NCBI RefSeq assembly: GCF_014202115.1
Contig: NZ_JACHFW010000002.1
Location: 310,001 to 374,000, forward strand
Length of the DNA stretch: 64,000 nucleotides
DNA from: Catenibacillus scindens
Lineage (GTDB): Bacteria > Bacillota > Clostridia > Lachnospirales > Lachnospiraceae
Reading direction: 5' to 3'
Made by a program: the position numbers and the translations under genes. The notes under the pieces were generated by a model, which worked only from the letters and a program-made list of their open reading frames with translations, did no database searches and had not been told where the DNA came from. How positions within the stretch are numbered: position 1 is the stretch's first letter; each line of letters starts with the position of its first letter. Below, piece after piece: positions 57,568 to 64,000 of this stretch.

Positions 57568-58221
57568 TCATGCGGGATCGTCGCCTTCATACATCTGTGT
57601 ATATGCCTTTTCTATAATGTAAGTCATCCGCTCCGGCGCTATCTGTGGAGTATGTTCCTCAAGCATTTTTTTCATTGCCTCCTGGCAGGCAAAATAAGCT
57701 TCCTCCGGGCTCTCCTCACTGCTGTGGCAAAGGTCCAGGCGGCTGCGGCATGGGGCGCTGGCCAGCCATTCCAGAAGCTCTTTTTCCTCAGCTTCCTCTT
57801 TGGATATATTTTCTTTATATATTTTTGACCGGCTCAGAGACTGGATACCCATAACAAGGAAAACGATAAAAAGCACAAGCAGTACGCCATAAAAAATATA
57901 CTGCATTACCGGGTCAAGAGATAATGGGATCACTCCCACAAATACAAGGGCCAGTGCCGCCAGGCCAAACACTCCCAGAACAACAAGCATAAGACCGCTG
58001 GAACGGGTATCCTTATACTTTTCCTCGGTGCGCATATAGGTTGCTGTATGTTCTCTGAGTTTTTTCCCCAGTTCTTCTTCTGACAATTCTATCTCTTCCA
58101 CGTCTCTCTCCCAGACTAAAGACTCATCTACATCCAGTTCAGAAACCAGAGGCGTATGACAATCCGCGCACTCCTCTACACCGTTGATATATTCTGTTTT
58201 ACACTTAGGACACCAAGGCAT
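57568..58221 (-). CDS. Zinc-ribbon, two-pass membrane protein of unknown function
   Basis: 217 residues. N-terminal zinc ribbon PWCPKCKTEY ... CADCHTPL (two CxxC pairs), an acidic linker, two membrane segments at about residues 78-98 (LMLVVLGVFGLAALALVFVG) and 108-128 (YIFYGVLLVLFIVFLVMGI), and a cytoplasmic helical tail with three cysteines. I recognise no named family, though similar proteins occur in Lachnospiraceae. It lies 28 bp after the CPBP gene and may share its message. Confidence 0.6.
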   Translation of the reverse strand: MPWCPKCKTEYINGVEECADCHTPLVSELDVDESLVWERDVEEIELSEEELGKKLREHTATYMRTEEKYKDTRSSGLMLVVLGVFGLAALALVFVGVIPLSLDPVMQYIFYGVLLVLFIVFLVMGIQSLSRSKIYKENISKEEAEEKELLEWLASAPCRSRLDLCHSSEESPEEAYFACQEAMKKMLEEHTPQIAPERMTYIIEKAYTQMYEGDDPA

Positions 58222-58249
58222 ACCTGTGTTCCTCCTTAAACTTTCATTT

Positions 58250-59104
58250 TTATAGCGGACGGTAATCGGGATTTTGGATCATATCCACATGAACCCGCTT
58301 CTGAATCTGTCTCAGAATTAAATATAACAGCAACAGACAGATCACCGCCCCTAAAACAGCCCAAACAGCCGAACCAATTTGTACATTAAGAAGCTGCAAA
58401 ACAATGGAAACTGCGTTGGCGCCTATATGGCACAGCACCGGGGCCGCTAAAGTCTGATATTTCTCGTAAACAAAAACAAGCAAAAGTCCCATGACAACCC
58501 CGTAAATCCCCTGGATCACATTGCCATGGTAAACACCAAAAATCAAGCTGGACAACAGCAGCGCCCCCCTTGGCGTCATAAAATCTTTCATGCGGCTATA
58601 CATCAGCCCCCGAAAAATCATCTCCTCCACAACAGGCATCACAATTCCTGCCGAAAGAACCTGCATAATCAGCGACTGAGATAATATCTCTCCTGTCGCC
58701 TCCGCATAACCGTCAAACACCTGTCCCGCCTGAGAAATCGTAACAAAAATGCTCACGGCCAGGGAACTGAGTATACCAGCAATGAGACAGTAGGCCAGCG
58801 CTCCTATGTTCTTCCCACGAACGTCACCCACATACATATGTCCGCGCCGGTCGCTTCGCATCATTAAGGCCAGAGGAATGAGGGCAATTAGGCCACTGGC
58901 AAAATAAATAGGAACCGTAGCCTCCAGAGATCGGACCATAAGATCCTGTGTAAATTCCTCCATCGTCATGGCCGCCATCTCTCCGGCCATCTGGTAGGTG
59001 ACAATAAATGATCCCATAAGGGATATCAAAATCACAATCCCATAATATAAGAGAATCGGTGAGAACAGGCGCCATAATCTTCTTCCCGGACTCATATAAT
59101 TCAA
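58250..59104 (-). CDS. CPBP-family intramembrane metalloprotease
   Basis: 284 residues with about eight membrane segments. The CPBP (Abi) motifs are PVVEEMIFRGLMYSRM (EExxxR) and FGVYHGN, with a final HIGANA. Members include CAAX-type proteases and bacteriocin-immunity proteins; the role here is unknown. The TTG at 59102-59104 has AAAGGAG seven bases upstream and is a better start than the ATG three codons on. Confidence 0.85.
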   Translation of the reverse strand: MNYMSPGRRLWRLFSPILLYYGIVILISLMGSFIVTYQMAGEMAAMTMEEFTQDLMVRSLEATVPIYFASGLIALIPLALMMRSDRRGHMYVGDVRGKNIGALAYCLIAGILSSLAVSIFVTISQAGQVFDGYAEATGEILSQSLIMQVLSAGIVMPVVEEMIFRGLMYSRMKDFMTPRGALLLSSLIFGVYHGNVIQGIYGVVMGLLLVFVYEKYQTLAAPVLCHIGANAVSIVLQLLNVQIGSAVWAVLGAVICLLLLYLILRQIQKRVHVDMIQNPDYRPL

Positions 59105-59201
59105 TATTTTACTCCTTTACATTTTCGCAACTCATTAAAAATCTCTTTTTATTATACTCCCGACAATGTGTTTTTTCTATGTCTTTTTTGCGAAGAAAGT
59201 T

Positions 59202-59262
59202 TGTAAAGGTAACCGTTCAGCCATCAGCACAGCGTAGGCCAAACGGCTACCTTGTAAAATGC
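59202..59262. repeat. MITE remnant (46 bp)
   Basis: GTAACCGTTCAGCCAT (from 59208) to AACGGCTAC, with TTGTAAA on both sides. It looks like a MITE reduced to its two ends plus a vestige of the duplication. Confidence 0.5.
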
Positions 59263-59278
59263 ACTTCGCCATCAGGGA

Positions 59279-60142
59279 TCAGCGCCGCTTTGGGCCAAGC
59301 GCTGCGCTGGCGGACCAGATCATTGCCGCCAGAAGAACGCACTGGATAACAATGCTGAGAACAATCCAATGTTCACTAACAATAGGCGGAACGTTGAGCG
59401 TCTCACGCAGGGCCGCCGGGAAAGAATCACTGTAAGAAAACTGTCCGGAAAGGAGGGCAATGACAGTGACACCCGGATTGACCAGCAATATCATGGATAA
59501 AATTCCCAGGATCACACTTGGCGCATCCACCGGGGATACTGTGCTGACCATGACTCCAAGAGTCACAATCAGCACAGTCCCTACGATCAGGCCCAAAACC
59601 CCGGCGTAGGAGACTACCGTAGACGTAGTTGTCTTTTTAAACCGGGCAGAAGAGGCAATACTCATTGCTCCTGCAAACACAGACGCAAAAACAAGGTAAC
59701 ACACAACCTTTATCACGTCCAGAAGGGAGACTCCGCCAAAAGCGAACACTATAGCCAGAACCGGAATACTTGAAATCACCAGCAAAAGGATAATGCTTAT
59801 AGAGGACATAAGTTTTCCAAGGATGATCCTAAAAGGACTCATAGGCGTTGTCAGCAGTATATCTAAAGTCTGCCGCTCCCGCTCGCCCGATATGGCATTT
59901 GACGTCAGAGCCGGGATGATAAAAGCAAGAAGCAGACCTTCAGCAACAAAGGTGATCATATACAGCAAAAACACCGCCGTGTAATCCATAACCTGGGTCC
60001 ACCTGGCATTTTCTATGATGGTGTAAAACACAAGAAGGGTGATAAAAGCCAAAACACTGTTATAAATCAGCAAAATCATTGGAAGTCTTGAACTTCGCAT
60101 AGTAAGTTTAAGCTCTTTTCGGAACACTGGATTAATTTGCAT
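59279..60142 (-). CDS. ABC-2 type transporter permease
   Basis: 287 residues with six membrane segments (for example VMDYTAVFLLYMITFVAEGL, SISIILLLVISSIPVLAIVF). ISGERERQTLDILLTTPMS is the conserved cytoplasmic motif of ABC-2 permeases such as GldF-like or NatB-like proteins. ATG 60140-60142 overlaps the ATPase gene by 11 bp, and its ribosome site is a run of nine G, also the end of the ATPase reading frame. Last gene of the operon. Confidence 0.85.
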   Translation of the reverse strand: MQINPVFRKELKLTMRSSRLPMILLIYNSVLAFITLLVFYTIIENARWTQVMDYTAVFLLYMITFVAEGLLLAFIIPALTSNAISGERERQTLDILLTTPMSPFRIILGKLMSSISIILLLVISSIPVLAIVFAFGGVSLLDVIKVVCYLVFASVFAGAMSIASSARFKKTTTSTVVSYAGVLGLIVGTVLIVTLGVMVSTVSPVDAPSVILGILSMILLVNPGVTVIALLSGQFSYSDSFPAALRETLNVPPIVSEHWIVLSIVIQCVLLAAMIWSASAALGPKRR

Positions 60143-61076
60143 AAAAAATCCCCCCCCCAGTCTGTGATGTGATCTGAAGAAACAGTGCTTCCAAAGATCC
60201 CTCTTCCCGGCTAAAACTGCTGACCGGAAGACCGATCTGCACCATCTGGGACAAAAGGCGGACCTCATCCTCACTGTCTCCCTTAAAATCCACCCGTACC
60301 GTATGGTCTTTATATGACAAAGTGGCAACCAGTGGCTGCTGCTTTAAATACTCCACAGCCTGGTCTACTTTGTCCGTCAGGGAAATAACCAGAGGATTGG
60401 CAGAAGCCATTAAAGACATAATCTCCTCCATACCTCCACATAATACCATCTTTCCGGCCTGGATCACTCCCACACTTGTACACATCCGGGATAGTTCCGG
60501 AAGGATATGGGAACTGACTACCAAAGTCTTATCCAGATCCAGAAGTCCTTTTAAAATCTCCTGCATTTCAAATCGGGCCTGGGGATCCAGGCCCGAAGCC
60601 GGTTCATCTAAAATAAGCAAAGACGGATCATGAATCAGCGTCCGCGCCAGACAAAGGCGCTGTTTCATTCCCCTCGACAAATGATCTACGTAAGCACTGG
60701 CTTTGTCCCCCAGGTTTACCCGGTCCAGAAGTTCCAGACAGGTTCTTTTAACACAATCCCCTGTAAGGCCATAGGCAGAAGCGTAAAAATCCATATACTC
60801 ATAGACTTTCAGGTTATCGTAGACGCCGAAGAAATCCGGCATATATCCGATTTTTTCTTTGAGCTGCCGCTGCTGCTTAAAAGCGTCGACACCGTCAATA
60901 TAAACCTGGCCGGAGTCCGCCTTTAAAAGTCCGCATATAATGCGCATAGTTGTCGTCTTGCCCGCCCCGTTTGGCCCTACAAAACCAAACAGCTCTCCTT
61001 TTTTTATAGTCAGATTCAAGCCGTTGAGGGCAGCAAAAGTGCCATAGTATTTATACAAATTTTGAATTTCAAGCAT
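60132..61076 (-). CDS. ABC transporter ATP-binding protein
   Basis: 314 residues. Walker A GPNGAGKTTTMR, Q-loop IGYMPDFFGVYD, signature LSRGMKQRLCLARTL, Walker B LLILDEPASGLD, H-loop SSHILPEL. A C-terminal extension of about 90 residues follows, as in GldA/NatA-like proteins. ATG overlaps the stop of the 849-residue protein gene by one base (TAATG). Confidence 0.92.
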   Translation of the reverse strand: MLEIQNLYKYYGTFAALNGLNLTIKKGELFGFVGPNGAGKTTTMRIICGLLKADSGQVYIDGVDAFKQQRQLKEKIGYMPDFFGVYDNLKVYEYMDFYASAYGLTGDCVKRTCLELLDRVNLGDKASAYVDHLSRGMKQRLCLARTLIHDPSLLILDEPASGLDPQARFEMQEILKGLLDLDKTLVVSSHILPELSRMCTSVGVIQAGKMVLCGGMEEIMSLMASANPLVISLTDKVDQAVEYLKQQPLVATLSYKDHTVRVDFKGDSEDEVRLLSQMVQIGLPVSSFSREEGSLEALFLQITSQTGGGIFYAN

Positions 61077-63625
61077 TAATACTCCCTCCCGGTAATGCTG
61101 ACCGCGGGCAATGCAATCCCCGCGTAATTTTCAGAATCTATCTTAAAAAAACGTATGCGCAGGCATCCGCTGCTGTCAATATATTTCGTCAGGTCATCGC
61201 CCTCAACAGTCCACTGTCCGTCGGTGAAGATTTCCTCATAGGACTCCGTCTTAGGACAATACAGAGAACATCCGATAAATGCGGTGTCCATAGGCGTTGT
61301 CAGAGTCAGTGTCTCCGGATAAAAATTTGCGGACGAAAGATCATATTGAAAGACAATCTCATCACTATAGAAACATCCGTCCATTCCGTCCAGATCCCCT
61401 GTGATCATCTGGCTTTCATAGAGAATATTGGGAACGGAATATACGCCGTCTTTAGAATACTTCACCAAAACATTTGCCCACAAAAGCGCATTGCCGCTAA
61501 GAGGATAGTCTGTAGTAATATCTGCCGAATATCCATCCACAAAAGCGCAGAAAATATTTCCCGGTTCCATCTGGTAAGAGCTGTAGCCGCTGTTGCGCAG
61601 CGCCCCGACGAACCCGTTGAGCATTCGTTCTTTCTGGGAAGGTTTGCCAAAGATCAGTCCGGGGATCTCATAATAGCTTTCAATGACCACTCCATTTCTG
61701 CTGTCAATATTATAGCTTTCACCATTTTCCAAATTCCCCGTATCTATTACCAGATTTCCAAGTTTTAAAAATCCATGTTCCAGGGTATAGCCTGTATGGT
61801 TAGTAACTGTTCCCTCATAATGATCTACAACAAAAGTAATATCTACATCCACGCTGCCTTCCCAGACCGTCTCGCGCTCTCCAATAAAATACCTGCTGTC
61901 AAAAGCATGGACATATTTGGCATTAATATCGGTCTCCCCGGCTCCATAAGTCAGATTCAGGGCAAAACCATCGCTGTTATTCCCTGATTCGTAACTATTA
62001 TAGGCATACAGATTTGTATACAGCGGCCGAACAGTATAATCGCCCTCTGTCTGGACCATATATTCCTGATTTTCAGGAGATGTGACGCTAAAATATGTGT
62101 CCTCGTACACTTTTCCTGAATAAGATTTCAGTATGGCTGCGTAGTTAATATAGGGCGTCTGAGGACTCATCATCCTGCCCATGAAAAAGATGATCCCCGT
62201 AAATACAACAACGGTGACAGGGATAAACAGCCACATCCACTGCCGTCTGTCCTTTTTTTTGAAAATGAAATAAATGACTGGCGAGATTAATACCAGGTAG
62301 ACTACGATAACAGCGACAAAAGGACCAAGCCTTGGCACTCTATCCTCAATAAAATTGGACAGCATATCCTGGGCGTAATAATCAGAAATAAAATCGTCAG
62401 TCAGACTTCCATAATCCGAAACATGGGCAGCAGCTATCAAAATCTTCTGGACAGCAGCAGCATTATATGCCCACCGGCCAAACTCGCCGACCGCCAGGTC
62501 AAAGTCTAGGACAATGATCGTTCCATCCCCTACCTTAACGCTCTGACAGAGCAAATCGTCATATCCCTGGCTGCTCTCCAGACTGATCCCGGCTGTCTGT
62601 ACCTCCAGCGGTTCTACAGTCTCCAGCGGCTGTGAAATAAAACTCACATCTTCCTCAGTATCAAAACTGTCCACGGATACACTCACAGAGGACTCCTCTG
62701 TTCCTTCGTTTCCGTCCAATTCTACGTCATCAGCCGTCTCTTCATCGCTGCTCTCCAGTTCAGCTTCTTCTTCCACAATCTGGGCACTGGGCGCTTCGTA
62801 TTGAAGAGGGGTTGAGCGCCTCAGATAATCATAGCCGTCAAGGCCAAAATTCGTGGACACGTTTTCAACACCGGCGGCCGCGCCCTCCAGACAATCTCCC
62901 AAAAAAGGCATCAAAGTCGCTTCGTAGTTTGCCCCCGTACCGATCATCACCGTACCGCCGTTATAGATCCAGTCTGTAAGAACATCATACTGGGTCTGTG
63001 ACAGGGACGCTACATTAAAATCATTGATAATAAGAAGATCGTAGGCTTTTAAAACAGATCCGTCCTCCGGCATGGTTTCCTGATCCAGAGAAAAGATCCG
63101 GGAAGAGAAATACATCTCATAAAAGTCTGTATAAAAAGCCATGCCGTCCAGATAGTTCACTGCGTCGAAATCATCGGTAAGTATCCCAATCATAAAATCA
63201 TCGGAATATATTATTTTATGGCGCAGGTTCTGGCTGAAACACTCTTCCCCGTCTTCATCTGTAATAGAAATATCAAACTCCAGGGATGTGCCCAAATTTG
63301 GCACAACAAACTGAATGGTCTGCGTATCTCCAGAGGACACCTCCAGGGGATAGGTATAACCAACACGCTGGCTGGATATATTTTCAAATGAGAGGGCCAG
63401 ACAGATCTCACCCGTAAAATCATCCCCGTTGTTGGTCACCTGGAAACGGACCGGTACATCTGAATCATACTTGCTGTACCCTTCAAGACCACAGATCAGA
63501 TCAATATTAAATTGCCCGCTGTCCGGTGTCTGAGCCGCCATTACCTTCACTGGCGGGACAGCGCAAATCAAAAGTAAAAAAACAGATACCGCACAGATGA
63601 GAGCTTTCATTGGTTTGTAATTCAT
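61076..63625 (-). CDS. Large secreted/membrane protein partnered with the ABC transporter
   Basis: 849 residues. Signal peptide (KALICAVSVFLLLICAVPP), then beta-rich domains (VPVRFQVTNNGDDFTGEICL), a segment like the glutamine-amidotransferase fold of DUF4350-type proteins (YDLLIINDFNVASL, WIYNGGTVMIGTG), and an acidic insert (ESSDEETADDVELDGNEGTE). Two membrane segments follow at about residues 425-480 (FVAVIVVYLVLISPVIYFIF; FIPVTVVVFTGIIFFMG), and a further beta domain. Its tight linkage to the ATPase and permease suggests it is part of an export or gliding-type complex. Function unknown. Confidence 0.6.
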   Translation of the reverse strand: MNYKPMKALICAVSVFLLLICAVPPVKVMAAQTPDSGQFNIDLICGLEGYSKYDSDVPVRFQVTNNGDDFTGEICLALSFENISSQRVGYTYPLEVSSGDTQTIQFVVPNLGTSLEFDISITDEDGEECFSQNLRHKIIYSDDFMIGILTDDFDAVNYLDGMAFYTDFYEMYFSSRIFSLDQETMPEDGSVLKAYDLLIINDFNVASLSQTQYDVLTDWIYNGGTVMIGTGANYEATLMPFLGDCLEGAAAGVENVSTNFGLDGYDYLRRSTPLQYEAPSAQIVEEEAELESSDEETADDVELDGNEGTEESSVSVSVDSFDTEEDVSFISQPLETVEPLEVQTAGISLESSQGYDDLLCQSVKVGDGTIIVLDFDLAVGEFGRWAYNAAAVQKILIAAAHVSDYGSLTDDFISDYYAQDMLSNFIEDRVPRLGPFVAVIVVYLVLISPVIYFIFKKKDRRQWMWLFIPVTVVVFTGIIFFMGRMMSPQTPYINYAAILKSYSGKVYEDTYFSVTSPENQEYMVQTEGDYTVRPLYTNLYAYNSYESGNNSDGFALNLTYGAGETDINAKYVHAFDSRYFIGERETVWEGSVDVDITFVVDHYEGTVTNHTGYTLEHGFLKLGNLVIDTGNLENGESYNIDSRNGVVIESYYEIPGLIFGKPSQKERMLNGFVGALRNSGYSSYQMEPGNIFCAFVDGYSADITTDYPLSGNALLWANVLVKYSKDGVYSVPNILYESQMITGDLDGMDGCFYSDEIVFQYDLSSANFYPETLTLTTPMDTAFIGCSLYCPKTESYEEIFTDGQWTVEGDDLTKYIDSSGCLRIRFFKIDSENYAGIALPAVSITGREY

Positions 63626-63643
63626 AGATCATGCTCCTAAACA

Positions 63644-63794
63644 GGAAATTTCGTAACTGTTCAGTACCTTCACAGTTACGATTCGCAAACCCATGAAAAT
63701 CAGCTTCGCTGATGGGGTTTGTTCACACCTGAATCATTTTCTTACGGCCTCATCAGCAAATGATTCGGCCTTCCCTGAACAGTTAGGAAATTTC
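63644..63794. mobile_element. IS66-like MITE (133 bp) with perfect 9-bp flanking duplication
   Basis: Element 63653-63785: GTAACTGTTCAG at the left, CTGAACAGTTA at the right. GGAAATTTC stands on both sides (63644-63652 and 63786-63794), which is the expected 8-bp duplication plus one base. The core has two hairpins (CCCATGAAAATCAGC/GCTGATGGG and GAATCATT/AATGATTC). It is inserted at the stop codon of the histidine kinase gene. Confidence 0.8.
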
Positions 63795-64000
63795 ATCCTT
63801 TTGCGATTTTCAGATAAACTTCAAAAGCAGTTCCCGCCATGGAACTGCGGGCCTGTATGCGGCCACCATGTTTCTCAATAATACTTTTTGCGATGGAAAG
63901 GCCAAGGCCCGTCCCTCCGGTACTCTCCTGACGGGACTGCTCCACCCGGTAAAAACGGTCGAAGATGTAAGGGAGATCTTCCTGAGGAATGATCGTGCCG
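63793..64000 (-). CDS. Sensor histidine kinase, C-terminal end (start beyond window)
   Basis: The last 68 codons of a histidine kinase, cut by the right edge. The ATPase domain end is clear: [19 protein letters not shown], the G2 box [19 protein letters not shown] and the final strand [11 protein letters not shown]. The stop is TGA 63793-63795. Without the MITE, the next gene (the 849-residue protein) would start about 25 bp downstream, so the kinase originally formed an operon with the ABC transporter genes. Confidence 0.9.
   Translation of the reverse strand, partial: GTIIPQEDLPYIFDRFYRVEQSRQESTGGTGLGLSIAKSIIEKHGGRIQARSSMAGTAFEVYLKIAKG

Noticed and set aside
58250-59104. CPBP protease as bacteriocin immunity or phage-abortive system
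   Set aside because: No bacteriocin, toxin or defence genes adjoin it; the family is too broad for that call.

Overview
The window looks like a chromosomal segment of a low-to-mid GC Firmicute of the class Clostridia, most likely Lachnospiraceae. The signs are the gene families and their order: TIGR03960 radical SAM – DUF2344 – RNase G; glgC–glgD; iscR–nifS–nifU–mnmA; gap–pgk–tpiA / gpmI–secG–rnr–smpB–ssrA; plus DUF711, DUF6076, a SleB-type hydrolase and the recA–recX–rny stretch. Promoters read from the sequence are ordinary sigma-A type (TTGACA-17-TATAAT), and recA carries a Gram-positive DinR/LexA box. Most genes lie on the minus strand.

Layout. 1–3.7 kb: RNase G (cut by the window edge) with its radical SAM partners. 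3.7–5.7 kb: a decayed island with a truncated phage-tail/contractile-injection-like gene, an unrecognised ORF and a deleted histidine kinase. 5.8–8 kb: purF, a small HMA metal-binding protein and a MITE. 8.1–15.2 kb: glycogen region (glgC, glgD, GH133 debranching enzyme, type I pullulanase, LacI-type regulator). The pullulanase and the regulator meet head to head and both lack their 5' ends. 15.5–20.1 kb: HAD phosphatase, pepD, DUF711, ACT protein and an MBL hydrolase, probably one operon. 20.4–26.1 kb: secreted SleB-type hydrolase, then zinc-finger membrane protein–polA–coaE. 26.4–30.1 kb: a DUF3783–alcohol dehydrogenase fusion, tRNA-Leu, DUF6076, tRNA-Glu and tmRNA. 30.2–40.8 kb: smpB, rnr, secG and the glycolytic genes, split by an inverted AraC–glycosidase gene. 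41–44.7 kb: Fe-S and thiolation operon. 44.7–51.1 kb: ligA, a pseudouridine synthase, and an ADP-ribosylglycohydrolase / 2H phosphoesterase / PHP phosphatase group. 51.5–57.5 kb: tRNA-Arg, a PPK2-type kinase, rny, recX and recA. 57.6–64 kb: two membrane proteins and a histidine kinase–membrane protein–ABC transporter operon.

The most striking signal not explained by the genes is a family of small inverted-repeat elements. They begin GTAAC and end GTTAC (consensus end GTAACTATTCAG) and are flanked by 8-bp target duplications. GTAA ends with 8-bp duplications are the known signature of IS66-family elements, so these are probably non-autonomous IS66-like MITEs; no transposase lies in the window. 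At least four fairly complete copies and several remnants occur in 64 kb. One copy rewrote the C-terminus and stop codon of smpB. Another landed at the stop codon of a histidine kinase and separated it from its operon partner.

No CRISPR array, prophage, intact insertion sequence or clear defence system was seen. All family calls come from reading motifs and remembered family architecture; no database search was possible.
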